Notes: a model not told the origin generated them from the sequence alone. A DNA stretch of 64,000 nt from UMGS1840 sp045661305 (GCA_045661305.1 JAZRFJ010000006.1:1-64000); one strand, 5' to 3'. Shown: positions 18,201 to 26,918, counted from the stretch's first letter. Numbers and translations are program-made.

Positions 18201-18590
18201 ATGTGTTTTAAGCTCGGTTATTACATCCTTGAATATAAGAATACTGTCAGGATTTTTACTTCTGTTTTTTAATGATTTAAGACGGGAGGCATGTTTTTTT
18301 ATCACAGAAAAAAGTATAAGGTCTTTTATTTCTTCTGTAACAAAATCCTGTTTTTCTTTGGAATATTTTTTGTTTATAAGTTCTGCCAATCTTTTAAAGG
18401 TTATTGTTTGTGTAAGATGCGAAAATTTTTCTCCTAAGTTTGAAAGAACGCTTTTGTCAGCCTGCAAGCTTGTCTGTTCAGGAACAATATAAAGAACCTT
18501 ACGGGAATTTTGTAAGGAAAATTTTATATTTGAGAAAATATAATCTTCACTGCCTTTAAGATACGGGCCGTATATGATTTCCAAAGCCAA
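15261..18590 (-). CDS. addB: AddB subunit of the AddAB helicase-nuclease
   Basis: About 1109 residues. AddB supplies a second RecB-type nuclease with an iron-sulfur cluster and the inactive helicase-like part that recognises Chi in Bacillus. The C-terminal nuclease shows GTIVHDVLD, RIIDYKSS, and cluster cysteines in YQKCSYSYFLRY and AVCKYCDYKGIC. The open frame reaches 18647, but that start lies inside the -35 box of a strong promoter. TTG 18590, preceded by GGGGGGTG and giving LALEIIYGPYLKG like other AddB N termini, is the credible start. The usual glycine-rich Walker A after the first strand is missing (YGPYLKGSEDYI). Confidence 0.9.
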   Translation of the reverse strand: MALEIIYGPYLKGSEDYIFSNIKFSLQNSRKVLYIVPEQTSLQADKSVLSNLGEKFSHLTQTITFKRLAELINKKYSKEKQDFVTEEIKDLILFSVIKKHASRLKSLKNRSKNPDSILIFKDVITELKTHLIDYTLLLDIKDDFIKTPSLYDKITDLSIIMEEYDKYLKNNFSGYEDIFKLLTKNITENELFKDYEIYIDGFIHFSPSELEVIKALFKNCRNMYVTLLLDTPKKHDKGDLFYISSNTFGVLKEMAQKSQKSFICTCSDEKTNKNTLKIFNGEENKEKNIIAIDCKNPADEIRSVIYEIKKKTSEGYHYSDMCILSGNPQLYSPYTEKLLTASDIPFFMDKKVALSKNPVCKFFINMLSSVKENYHYEDISCFVKSISFMCDAFSEITLFETYISNFRIKKSVLLNKAEWKSSYEIAKLKNSFLIKNEKSIQKVYDKFITPLAESFKPLKKKNKAEVYTNAIKAFIKETHFEKLLKSYIDTLSDFNEKQLYINAYNTFIRGVKHIEDILCDEEIEIGEYSSLISQMLEIYKIGVLPNTIDSVLVSDLERGRIKDKKIVFIIGFNDGVTPKNTTDTSYLSDIEREEFEKVSTISLPSSKWKNSSSFLALYRGIISAEDMLFVSKSLNNIDGEAISPSFIWNNLKNNASKYFVFEKNFINLHEATQYVIENRYNAFEDKRNVDAVANEVTKYKGELFSELEKMQEDGYFSPEKKVSKALIDTVYQKKLNTSVSRIEAYQKCSYSYFLRYLLKINAPEKMEYDFAKTGTIVHDVLDVFAKKMKEVGKDWHDISDDYIEESTQKLVFSQIEKNFPDCNLFSPKTKYLIKKLTRISKTALLYIKEHYTSGMFTPIGYEIPVNEEGVEPLSFSLSDGSVMEIYGKIDRADIFAGKDDTVFVRIIDYKSSSKNIDFALVKEGIRIQLLVYLQTLVKNGAEYLDINKILLPGAAFYMAYDHSLLKFDKKPASEEITSMLKEKFSLQGVVLNDERVLYAIDKELENNPNYKSVVADISNDSKGNIKLKNLLYKEQFSLLLEDCEAILKKTGNKILKGEFYIRPYRDSDKAVCKYCDYKGICQFDKTVYPYKTVYSLGKDKYFEKRGDWA

Positions 18591-18618
18591 ATTAAAACAC
18601 CCCCCATTTTTTACAAAA

Positions 18619-18647
18619 ATTATACCATAATTTTTTTTATTTGTCAA
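18619..18647 (-). promoter_or_regulatory. consensus sigma-A promoter of addB-addA-trxA
   Basis: On the minus strand TTGACA (18647-18642) and TATAAT (18624-18619) with a 17-base spacer, both perfect consensus. It rules out the long addB frame and supports the TTG start at 18590. It is divergent from the rpsU promoter 110 bases away. Confidence 0.85.
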
Positions 18648-18757
18648 TTAAAGCAGTAATATAAAAAGCCCTAAATGTAGTAAAAGCAAGGATAAAGGGA
18701 AAAAAACCAAGAAAAACAAAAAAATGAAAAAAATTTGAAAAAAATATCAAAAAATGA

Positions 18758-18786
18758 TTGACAACAGACGAAAGATATATTATAAT
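18758..18786 (+). promoter_or_regulatory. consensus sigma-A promoter of rpsU
   Basis: TTGACA (18758-18763), 17 bases, TATAAT (18781-18786). The leader to rpsU is about 70 bases and contains the GGGAGGGAGGG ribosome site. Confidence 0.85.
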
Positions 18787-18865
18787 AATCATTGTGAGTT
18801 TACAAAATACACTTGTCCGTGCAGTAATAAAACTGCGTTTTTCGGGAGGGAGGGACAACAATATC

Positions 18866-19042
18866 ATGGCTGAAATCAGATTAAAAGATAACGAATCATT
18901 AGATAATGCTCTCAAAAGATTTAAAAGACAGTGTGCCAAAGCAGGCGTTTTGTCAGAAATCAGAAAAAGAGAACACTACGTTAAACCAAGCGTAAAAAGA
19001 AAGAAAAAATCAGAAGAAGCAAGAAAAAGAAAATTCAAATAA
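18866..19042 (+). CDS. rpsU: 30S ribosomal protein S21
   Basis: A 58-residue basic protein, MAEIRLKDNESLDNALKRFK onward, ending in a lysine- and arginine-rich helix (KRKKKSEEARKRKFK), as in bacterial S21, which sits on the 30S platform near the anti-Shine-Dalgarno sequence. The frame extends upstream to 18758, but that would overlap the promoter; ATG 18866 is preceded by GGGAGGGAGGG and matches the family start. It is monocistronic and divergent from addB. In many Firmicutes rpsU is followed by yqeY; here the next gene is a convergent noc. Confidence 0.95.
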   Translation: MAEIRLKDNESLDNALKRFKRQCAKAGVLSEIRKREHYVKPSVKRKKKSEEARKRKFK

Positions 19043-19178
19043 GAATTTTTCAACTTCTTTATTTTAAATTTTTGTTTGTTCGGTGTTTTTATAACACGGA
19101 CTTACTCTCTCATAAAAATTGTATGCGGATAGACATTTCTTGATAAACTCATATTAAATAAGAAAATTAATTTATGAT

Positions 19179-19218
19179 AAAAAACAGTGCAAAGCAAAAA
19201 TGCTTTGCACTGTTTTTT
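19179..19218. terminator. bidirectional terminator between rpsU and noc
   Basis: AAAAAACAGTGCAAAGCA (19179-19196), loop AAAA, and its full complement ending in TTTTTT (19201-19218). The 18-bp stem with A/T tails can end transcripts from both convergent genes. Confidence 0.9.
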
Positions 19219-19234
19219 ATGAGATTAGAACATC

Positions 19235-20074
19235 TTACGAACTTACAGCAGTCTTTTTATCTATTACTATGTGGTACTCTATAAAATCTTCTGTTTCATT
19301 TTTCTTTGTTTTTGTTTCTATGCCCGCTTTTTTCATTATTTCAACTGCCTGATTTACTGTGTTTGTAAAAATTCTTATGTCTTTAAAGAGAGGTAACACT
19401 CTTTTATTTCTTGCCTTTTCTCTTTTGGTATTAAGAAGAAGCTCGTCTATATATTTTTCGCTTTCAGTAACATTAAGCCCTTTTTCTATTATTGTTTTTA
19501 TCGCTTTTAGTTGAAGAATTTCGTTTGATATTCGCATAAGTGCGCGGCAATGTCTTTCGGTAAGATTGTTTTCCACTACTTTTGTTTTTATTTCATCACT
19601 CAATTTTAAAAGTCTTAATTTATTTGCAACAGCACTCTGGCTTTTTCCGAGCTTAAAGGCAAGCTCGTCCTGTGTAAGAGAAAACTCTAAAATAAGCTTT
19701 TCATACGCAAGTGCTTCTTCAAAAAATGAAAGATTTTCCCTTTGCAAGTTTTCTATAAGTGCTATAACAGCAGATTTTTCTTCTTCTATGTTCATAATAA
19801 TTGCAGGAACGGTTTTAAGACCGATAAGCTTTGAGGCTTTAAGACGCCTCTCACCCGAAATAAGCTCGTATGTATTATCGTCAAGTTTCCTTACATTAAG
19901 TGGCTGAATAACTCCGCATGAACGGATTGATTCTGCAAGCTCAAAAAGAGCTGCTTCGTCAAATATCCGTCTTGGCTGATTAGGATTTTTCTTTATAGCA
20001 TCAACTGGAATACTGAATAATGTGTTTTTTGAGGCAATCGGTTCAAAGTGTGGGCTTTTTATTTTAAATTGCAT
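19235..20074 (-). CDS. noc: Noc-like nucleoid occlusion protein (ParB family)
   Basis: A 279-residue ParB/Noc family protein. The N-terminal CTP-binding fold shows IPVDAIKKNPNQPRR, the GERR motif at 74-77 and ENLQREN at 108-114. A helix-turn-helix follows at about 133-156 (LTQDELAFKLGKSQSAVANK). The C terminus (KDIRIFTNTVNQAVEIMKKA, then a charged IEYHIVIDK end) resembles Bacillus Noc, which blocks FtsZ assembly over the nucleoid, more than Spo0J. No parA lies beside it. It has its own promoter and a palindrome across the transcription start. It could still be a second Spo0J-like protein; location near rpsU and uvrB is not the usual noc context. Confidence 0.82.
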   Translation of the reverse strand: MQFKIKSPHFEPIASKNTLFSIPVDAIKKNPNQPRRIFDEAALFELAESIRSCGVIQPLNVRKLDDNTYELISGERRLKASKLIGLKTVPAIIMNIEEEKSAVIALIENLQRENLSFFEEALAYEKLILEFSLTQDELAFKLGKSQSAVANKLRLLKLSDEIKTKVVENNLTERHCRALMRISNEILQLKAIKTIIEKGLNVTESEKYIDELLLNTKREKARNKRVLPLFKDIRIFTNTVNQAVEIMKKAGIETKTKKNETEDFIEYHIVIDKKTAVSS

Positions 20075-20107
20075 ATTTCACAGTCCTTTCATTGATAATA
20101 TCTATAT

Positions 20108-20124
20108 TTGGCAAAAATTGCCAA
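20108..20124. promoter_or_regulatory. palindrome at the noc transcription start
   Basis: TTGGCAAAAATTGCCAA is a perfect inverted repeat (7-base arms around AAA). It begins a few bases downstream of the expected start of the noc transcript, so it could be an operator or a 5' hairpin. It does not match parS or the known Noc site. Confidence 0.45.
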
Positions 20125-20134
20125 CTTTTTCTTT

Positions 20135-20163
20135 ATTATACACAAAATATTCCATTTTGTAAA
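20135..20163 (-). promoter_or_regulatory. sigma-A promoter of noc
   Basis: On the minus strand TTTACA (20163-20158), 17 bases, TATAAT (20140-20135), about 60 bases before the noc ATG. Confidence 0.75.
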
Positions 20164-20235
20164 GAAAAATCGTTCGACAAAAAACCCTAAAAAAGAAAAT
20201 GGAAAAAATTCAATAAAAAAATTTTTTAAAATGTA

Positions 20236-20264
20236 TTGTAATTAATTAAGAAATGATTTATAAT
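20236..20264 (+). promoter_or_regulatory. sigma-A promoter of uvrB-uvrA
   Basis: TTGTAA (20236-20241), 17 bases, TATAAT (20259-20264), 35 bases before the uvrB ATG. No obvious LexA box was seen over it. Confidence 0.7.
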
Positions 20265-20299
20265 GTATTGTTAGATAGCAAAGAAAGGACGGGAGAAAC

Positions 20300-22261
20300 A
20301 TGGATAAGTTTAAGCTTGTAAGTAATTTTAAGCCGATGGGCGACCAGATTAATGCTATAAAAGAGCTTTCGGACGGTGTTATAAATAATAAGCGTTTCCA
20401 GACACTGCTTGGTGTTACAGGCTCAGGTAAAACCTTTACCATAGCAAATGTAATCGAAAAAGTTCAGAAGCCTACGCTTGTTCTTGCACATAATAAAACT
20501 CTTGCCGCACAGCTTTGCAGTGAGTTTAAGGAATTTTTCCCTGAAAATGCAGTTGAATATTTTGTTTCTTACTATGACTATTATCAGCCTGAAGCATATA
20601 TTCCGCATACAGATACTTTTATCGAAAAGGATTCGCAGATAAATGATGAAATAGATAAATTAAGACACAGTGCAACAACGGCACTTTTTGAAAGGAAAGA
20701 TGTTATTATAGTTGCAAGTGTGTCGTGCATATACGGACTTGGTGACCCTGAGGATTACACAGAGCTTTGTGTATCACTCCGTGTCGGAATGGAAAGGGAC
20801 AGAGATGAGGTCTTAAAAAAGCTTATTGAAATACAGTATGAAAGAAATCAGATAGATTTTCACAGAGGAACTTTCAGGGTAAACGGAGATGTTCTTGACA
20901 TTTTCCCCATAAACACATCGGAAAAGGTTTTGAGAGTAGAGTTTTTTGGTGATGAAATCGACAGAATTACAGAAATAGACCCTCTTACAGGAGAGGTTTT
21001 GGGCGAGCGTAACCATATTGCAGTTTTTCCTGCCTCCCACTATGCCACATCTACTCAAAAGATGGTAAAAGCACTTGACGGCATTGAAGAAGAAATGAAA
21101 GAGAGAGTGGAATATTTTAAAGATAATGACAAGCTTATAGAGGCACAGAGAATTGAACAGAGAACTAATTATGATATGGAAATGATGAGGGAAGTCGGCT
21201 TTTGTAACGGAATAGAAAACTATTCAAGGCATATAAGCGGACGGGAGCCTGGCAGTGCACCATATACTCTTATGGACTATTTTCCCGATGATTTTCTTTT
21301 GGTGGTTGATGAAAGCCATGTAACACTCCCACAGGTAAGAGGAATGTTTGCAGGAGATAAGGCACGAAAAACCTCGCTTGTTGAATACGGGTTCAGGCTT
21401 CCGAGTGCATTTGATAACAGACCGCTTAATTTCGATGAATTTATGGAGAGAATAAATCAGGCGATTTTTGTAAGTGCAACACCACAGAGCTTTGAAAAAG
21501 AGCTTTCACAAGGAATATCGGAGCAGGTTATCCGTCCGACAGGCTTATTAGACCCCGAAATTTCAGTACGACCTATTGACGGACAGATTGATGACCTTCT
21601 TTCCGAGATAAATGTAACTGTCGGAAACGGTGAGCGAGTTCTTATAACTACTTTAACAAAAAGAATGGCGGAAGACCTTACGAAATATTTCACAGATGCA
21701 GGTGTCAAAGTAAGGTATCTTCATTCAGATATTGATACGATTGAAAGAATGGAAATAATAAGAGATTTAAGAGCAGGAGAATTTGATGTTTTAATCGGTA
21801 TTAACCTTTTAAGAGAGGGACTTGATTTGCCTGAGGTTTCTCTTATTGCTATTTTAGATGCAGATAAGCAAGGTTTTTTAAGAAGTGAAAGCTCGCTTAT
21901 CCAGACAATAGGGCGTGCCGCAAGAAACGAAAACGGCAGAGTTATAATGTATGCTGATGAGCTTACATCTGCAATGGAAAGTGCAATAAATGAAACAAAC
22001 AGACGACGCGAAATTCAGGATAACTATAATAAAGAACATGGAATAATACCTAAAACTGTTAAGAAAGACATAAGAGAAATTATAGAGGCCACTTCAAAGG
22101 CACAGCCTGACAGTAAGAGAAAATCAAGAAAAAGCGAAGCAGATTTTGACGAGCTTGAAATTCTAAGACTTACAGAAGAAATGAATAAAGCGGCTAAAAA
22201 TCTCGAATTTGAAAAGGCTGCCCAAATCCGTGATAAAATCAAATTTTTATCAGGGAAATAA
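20300..22261 (+). CDS. uvrB: excinuclease ABC subunit B
   Basis: A 653-residue helicase-like subunit of nucleotide excision repair. It receives damaged DNA from UvrA and then recruits UvrC. Walker A GVTGSGKT lies near residue 39, the beta-hairpin tyrosines are in FVSYYDYYQPEAYIP, Walker B is DESHVTLPQ, motif VI is QTIGRAARN, and a C-terminal UVR motif (AKNLEFEKAAQIRDKI) binds UvrC. The length is normal. AGGACGGGAG precedes the ATG. uvrA follows after 29 bases, so the two form an operon; uvrC is not in the window. Confidence 0.98.
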   Translation: MDKFKLVSNFKPMGDQINAIKELSDGVINNKRFQTLLGVTGSGKTFTIANVIEKVQKPTLVLAHNKTLAAQLCSEFKEFFPENAVEYFVSYYDYYQPEAYIPHTDTFIEKDSQINDEIDKLRHSATTALFERKDVIIVASVSCIYGLGDPEDYTELCVSLRVGMERDRDEVLKKLIEIQYERNQIDFHRGTFRVNGDVLDIFPINTSEKVLRVEFFGDEIDRITEIDPLTGEVLGERNHIAVFPASHYATSTQKMVKALDGIEEEMKERVEYFKDNDKLIEAQRIEQRTNYDMEMMREVGFCNGIENYSRHISGREPGSAPYTLMDYFPDDFLLVVDESHVTLPQVRGMFAGDKARKTSLVEYGFRLPSAFDNRPLNFDEFMERINQAIFVSATPQSFEKELSQGISEQVIRPTGLLDPEISVRPIDGQIDDLLSEINVTVGNGERVLITTLTKRMAEDLTKYFTDAGVKVRYLHSDIDTIERMEIIRDLRAGEFDVLIGINLLREGLDLPEVSLIAILDADKQGFLRSESSLIQTIGRAARNENGRVIMYADELTSAMESAINETNRRREIQDNYNKEHGIIPKTVKKDIREIIEATSKAQPDSKRKSRKSEADFDELEILRLTEEMNKAAKNLEFEKAAQIRDKIKFLSGK

Positions 22262-22290
22262 AGTATTAAGTATCAGGAGGGTGAAATATA

Positions 22291-25113
22291 ATGGCTGATT
22301 ATATAAAAATATCGGGTGCAAGAGAGCATAATCTCAAGAATATAGATTTAAAAATTCCCAGAGATAAGCTTGTGGTTTTTACAGGTGTTTCAGGCTCGGG
22401 GAAATCATCAATAGCATTTGACACCATCTATGCAGAGGGACAAAGAAGATATGTTGAGTCCTTGTCTTCTTATGCAAGAATGTTTTTAGGACAAATGGCA
22501 AAGCCGTCTGTTGAGAGTATAGAAGGTCTTTCTCCTGCTGTTGCGATAGACCAGAAAACAACATCAAAAAATCCCCGTTCAACAGTTGGAACGGTTACTG
22601 AGATATATGATTATTTAAGGCTTTTGTATGCAGGGATAGGTGTTCCTCATTGTCCTTGCTGCGGTAAAGCTATAAAAAAACAGACTGTTGATATGATTGT
22701 CGATAAAATTATGTCAAAAGGCGAGGGTGCAAAAATCATAATAGGAGCGCCCGTTATTCGCGGAAGAAAGGGCGAGCATACAAAAATATTTGAAAAAGCA
22801 AGAAAAAGCGGTTTTGTCCGTGCAAAGGTTGACGGAATTATGTATGACCTTTCGGAAGAAATAAAGCTTGAAAAAAATAAAAAGCACGATATAGATATAA
22901 TTATTGACAGAATTGCTGTGAAAGAAGAGATTATAGGAAGAATAACCGATTCTGTTGAAACGGCAACAAAGCTTACTGACGGACTTTTAACACTTATTGA
23001 CCATAAAACAAACGAGTCTGAAAGCTTCAGCCTTAATTATGCGTGTCCTGATTGCGATATAAGTATAGGGGAATTAACTTCACGCTCATTTTCTTTCAAT
23101 AATCCGTTTGGTGCATGTAGTGAGTGTGGAGGAATAGGGCATCTTATGAAAATAGACCCTGACAGAATATGCGACAGAACAAAATCTGTCATACAGGGTG
23201 CAATAGCTGCAAGCGGTTGGTATGCGGCTGATAAAGAGGACAGCACTTGTTACAGTATTTATTCTGCACTTTCAAAGCATTACGGCTTTTCGCTTGAAAT
23301 TCCGCTTTGTGAGCAGGAAGAGTGGGTTACAGACTTACTTCTTTACGGAAACAACGGAGAAAAAATTGAAATTGAATATTCAAGAAACGGACGAAAAGGC
23401 TCGTATATAACGGACTTTGAGGGCGTTGTAAACAACCTTGAGAGAAGATATAAAGAAACACAGTCAAGCTGGACAAGACGGGAAATAGAGCTTTTAATGT
23501 CACAAAAACCGTGTCCTGTCTGCAAGGGTGCAAGACTTAACAAGGAAGCACTCGGTGTTACTGTTGGCGGAATTAATATATACGAGCTTACATGTAAGCC
23601 TGTAAAAGAGCTTATAGAATTTTTTAAGAATTTAGAGCTTACCGAGAAAGAAAAAGCTATTTCGGAAAGACTTTTAAAGGAGATATGGGAAAGACTTGGA
23701 TTTCTTAATAAGGTCGGGCTTTCATATCTTACTTTATCAAGAAGTGCAGGAACCTTGTCGGGCGGTGAGGCGCAGAGAATAAGGCTTGCAACACAGATAG
23801 GCTCTTCTCTTATGGGAGTTTTATATGTTCTTGATGAGCCGAGTATCGGACTTCATCAGAGAGATAACGAAAAGCTTATAGAAACCTTACTCAAATTAAG
23901 AGATTTAGGAAACACAGTGCTTGTTGTAGAGCATGACGAGGATACAATAAAAAATGCAGATTATGTTTTCGACTTCGGTCCTGGTGCAGGTGTTCATGGC
24001 GGATATATTGTTGCACAGGGTAAACCTGAAGAAATCGAAAAATGTGAAAAATCTCTCACAGGGGATTATTTAGCAGGCAGAAAAACAATCGAAGTTCCAA
24101 AAGAAAGAAGAAAAGGAAACGGAAGCTTCTTAACTATAAAAGGTGCAAAAGAAAATAACCTTAAAAATATTGATGTTTCGCTTCCGCTTGGTGTTATGAC
24201 CGTTGTTACAGGCGTTTCAGGCTCAGGAAAATCTTCACTTATAAATCAGATTTTGTATAAGGAGCTTTTTTATAAGCTTAACGGTGGTAAAACCAAAGGC
24301 GGTAAGCATGATGAAATTACAGGAGTTGAAAACCTTGATAAAATCATCGCTATTGACCAGACCCCGATAGGAAGAACTCCGAGGTCAAACCCTGCAACTT
24401 ATACAGGCGTGTTTTCACATATCAGGGATTTATTCGCACAGACAGCCGACGCAAAGATGAAAGGATATACTTCAAGCCGTTTCAGCTTCAATGTAAAAGG
24501 CGGAAGATGTGAGGCTTGTGAGGGCGACGGTATAGTTAAAATCGAGATGCACTTTTTACCTGATGTTTTTGTTGAGTGCGATGTATGTAAAGGGAAAAGA
24601 TATAACAGAGAAACTTTAGAGGTTAAATATAAAGGTAAAAATATAAGTGAAGTTCTAGATATGACGGTAGAAGAAGGATTAAAATTCTTTGAAAATATTC
24701 CGTCAATAAAAAGAAAACTGCAATTACTTGAAGATGTAGGGCTTGGGTATATAAAAATAGGACAGCCCTCAACTACACTTTCAGGCGGTGAGGCACAGAG
24801 AGTAAAGCTGGCAACAGAGCTTTCAAAAAGACCGACAGGAAAAACCATTTATATTTTAGACGAGCCTACAACGGGACTTCATTTCCACGATGTCAAGCGT
24901 CTTATTGAGGTTCTTCAAAGACTTTGCGAGGGCGGGAATACGATAGTTATAATTGAGCATAACCTCGATGTTATAAAAATAGCAGATTATATTATTGATA
25001 TGGGCCCCGAGGGCGGTGACGAGGGCGGAGAGGTTATCGCTATGGGGACACCTGAAGAAGTTGCAAAAAACAAAAAATCATATACAGGCAGATTTTTAAA
25101 GGAGAAATTATAA
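22291..25113 (+). CDS. uvrA: excinuclease ABC subunit A
   Basis: A 940-residue ABC-type ATPase that scans DNA for damage and loads UvrB. Two ABC modules are visible, with Walker A GVSGSGKSS near residues 32 and 640 and signatures LSGGEAQRIRLA and LSGGEAQRVKLA. Zinc-binding cysteines occur as CPCC, CPDC with CSEC, and CEAC with CDVC. Length is normal. AGGAGGGTG lies just upstream of the ATG. It is the second gene of the uvrBA operon and is followed only 3 bases after its stop by a secreted GH26-like protein. Confidence 0.98.
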   Translation: MADYIKISGAREHNLKNIDLKIPRDKLVVFTGVSGSGKSSIAFDTIYAEGQRRYVESLSSYARMFLGQMAKPSVESIEGLSPAVAIDQKTTSKNPRSTVGTVTEIYDYLRLLYAGIGVPHCPCCGKAIKKQTVDMIVDKIMSKGEGAKIIIGAPVIRGRKGEHTKIFEKARKSGFVRAKVDGIMYDLSEEIKLEKNKKHDIDIIIDRIAVKEEIIGRITDSVETATKLTDGLLTLIDHKTNESESFSLNYACPDCDISIGELTSRSFSFNNPFGACSECGGIGHLMKIDPDRICDRTKSVIQGAIAASGWYAADKEDSTCYSIYSALSKHYGFSLEIPLCEQEEWVTDLLLYGNNGEKIEIEYSRNGRKGSYITDFEGVVNNLERRYKETQSSWTRREIELLMSQKPCPVCKGARLNKEALGVTVGGINIYELTCKPVKELIEFFKNLELTEKEKAISERLLKEIWERLGFLNKVGLSYLTLSRSAGTLSGGEAQRIRLATQIGSSLMGVLYVLDEPSIGLHQRDNEKLIETLLKLRDLGNTVLVVEHDEDTIKNADYVFDFGPGAGVHGGYIVAQGKPEEIEKCEKSLTGDYLAGRKTIEVPKERRKGNGSFLTIKGAKENNLKNIDVSLPLGVMTVVTGVSGSGKSSLINQILYKELFYKLNGGKTKGGKHDEITGVENLDKIIAIDQTPIGRTPRSNPATYTGVFSHIRDLFAQTADAKMKGYTSSRFSFNVKGGRCEACEGDGIVKIEMHFLPDVFVECDVCKGKRYNRETLEVKYKGKNISEVLDMTVEEGLKFFENIPSIKRKLQLLEDVGLGYIKIGQPSTTLSGGEAQRVKLATELSKRPTGKTIYILDEPTTGLHFHDVKRLIEVLQRLCEGGNTIVIIEHNLDVIKIADYIIDMGPEGGDEGGEVIAMGTPEEVAKNKKSYTGRFLKEKL

Positions 25114-25116
25114 GAA

Positions 25117-26844
25117 ATGAAAAAAATAGTTGTATTATGCTTAGTTTTTATTATGTTGTTTTCAATGCAGATATTTGCGTTTAATTTCCCGACACCTGAC
25201 TGGGGAGCGCTTCTTAAAGAAAGAGAAAAAATGGTTACGGAAACAGATTTTGAGCTTTATGTTGAGGGAAGCGGAAAGCACTCGCCTTACTATGGTGCAA
25301 GACTAGAGCCAAAAGCGGGGGCATATATAGGTATGGTTGCAGATACTGCACCTGACTTTGGGAAAATCGGCTCATATCTGACATATATTGACAGCGTTGG
25401 GCAGACAGATTTATATTATCCCTCAAACAAAATGATAAGAGAGGACAATGTTATCTCAACGGTAGCAATAAATATCAACTCTCTTAACGAGGTAAACTAC
25501 GATACGATAAGAAAAACTCTTGACACGCTTAATACCTATAATAAGCCGATGATAATAAGATTTGCAAATGAAATGAATTGTTCTTCGCTTGGTGATGAGC
25601 CGAAGCGGTATGTTGAGATTTTTAGGAATGTTGCAAATATGATTCACGAGTATCCGAATTTCGCAGTTGTATGGTCCCCAAATGATTTTGGCGCGCTTGA
25701 CAGAGATTTTTCTTATTACTATCCTGGCGATGAGTATGTTGATTGGGTAGGTGTAAGCTGTTATCCGATAAAATATTTTCAGAATAACCCTAATCAGCTT
25801 GCAAGGGACAAGGTTTTCTTTATGACTGCTGAAAACAGCTTCACTACAAACCGTCTTAAACCTCTTTTAAAATTCATGCAGGACAACAACATAAATAAGC
25901 CTGTTATGATTTCAGAGGGTGCTGTCGAAGTCGAAAATTCACAGAATGAACCGCACGAAAGCTGGGCAACACCGAGAATAAGAAATATGCTTTATAATGT
26001 AATTATGAAATATCCTCAGGTTAAGCTCATTAATTATTTCAATGTTTACAGAAAAAACGAGAAAGTGAAGTTTAATATTTCGGATAAGCCATATGCTTCG
26101 GAAATTTTTAAAGAGGCTGTTTCAAGCGGTGCATATATAACAGAGGCAGGTGGAAATGCAGATTTTGTTTTTGAAAAGGCAGAATATGGCGAAACAATAA
26201 GAGCAAAAGACGGATTTATTAATCTGTACACACTTGCACATATTCCGGGGCTTGAAAGTCTTACTGTAAATTATTCAATAGACGGAAAGTGGTATCACTC
26301 AACAACCAACTCTCCTTATAAGTGTAGCCTTAATGTTTCACAGCTTAGTGATGGAAAGCATACCTTGAAAATATATTCTTCGGGGGTTGAAAAAGAGTAT
26401 GTTTTCTATAAAAAAGGAATGAAAGATATAAAAATTGCTTTTGGTAAAATGCCACAGCAGGAGAGAACCTCGGTAACGGATATAGTATCATATATTAACG
26501 GAAATGCAGTTACTTCATTTAATTATAAAGATGAAACCTATATCGTTGCGGAAGACCTACTTAACTATCAGATAGATGTCAGATGGAACGGAAGTGAGAG
26601 AATACTTTATATAGAAGGAATAAATAAAAATAATCCCTCTGTACCTTCGTTTTCAAAGGTGCCTGAATATCTGATTGAAGAAACAGATATTCGTACCTAT
26701 ATAAAAAATCCGAATACTAATGAGTATGAATTTATTACCTCTCACAATATAAACGGAAGAACGATTATAAAATTTGATGAGCTTTCCCGTTTTGGAAGTG
26801 TTTTGTGGGATGGAAGTGCAAGAACTCTTAGTTTAGGATTTTAA
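25117..26844 (+). CDS. secreted glycoside hydrolase family 26-like protein with C-terminal accessory domains
   Basis: A 575-residue protein with an N-terminal signal peptide (MKKIVVLCLVFIMLFSMQIF). The next part looks like a GH26 (beta-mannanase type) TIM barrel: acid/base Glu152 in IRFANEMN, VVWSPNDFG, WVGVSCYP, and nucleophile Glu267 in MISEGAVE. Residues from about 365 read as an Ig-like segment (VNYSIDGKWY) and from about 455 as a copper amine oxidase N-terminal-like domain (YINGNAVTSFNYKDETYIVAEDLL). It is likely exported and acts on a mannan-like or related glycan, but substrate is not proven. Sitting 3 bases after uvrA, it probably shares that transcript, an odd pairing. Confidence 0.75.
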   Translation: MKKIVVLCLVFIMLFSMQIFAFNFPTPDWGALLKEREKMVTETDFELYVEGSGKHSPYYGARLEPKAGAYIGMVADTAPDFGKIGSYLTYIDSVGQTDLYYPSNKMIREDNVISTVAININSLNEVNYDTIRKTLDTLNTYNKPMIIRFANEMNCSSLGDEPKRYVEIFRNVANMIHEYPNFAVVWSPNDFGALDRDFSYYYPGDEYVDWVGVSCYPIKYFQNNPNQLARDKVFFMTAENSFTTNRLKPLLKFMQDNNINKPVMISEGAVEVENSQNEPHESWATPRIRNMLYNVIMKYPQVKLINYFNVYRKNEKVKFNISDKPYASEIFKEAVSSGAYITEAGGNADFVFEKAEYGETIRAKDGFINLYTLAHIPGLESLTVNYSIDGKWYHSTTNSPYKCSLNVSQLSDGKHTLKIYSSGVEKEYVFYKKGMKDIKIAFGKMPQQERTSVTDIVSYINGNAVTSFNYKDETYIVAEDLLNYQIDVRWNGSERILYIEGINKNNPSVPSFSKVPEYLIEETDIRTYIKNPNTNEYEFITSHNINGRTIIKFDELSRFGSVLWDGSARTLSLGF

Positions 26845-26918
26845 CACTTTGAAAAACGACTTTTATTGTGCATATTTAGGGAAAAAAACAAAAAAAATGA
26901 AAAAAATTAAAAATATGC

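Noticed and set aside
18591..18647. Longer N terminus of AddB starting at 18647
   Set aside because: The extra codons lie over a perfect promoter whose -10 box is downstream of that start.
24399..24848. 149-codon minus-strand frame inside uvrA
   Set aside because: It is antisense to the well-conserved C-terminal ABC module of UvrA and has the serine/proline-rich look of a shadow frame.
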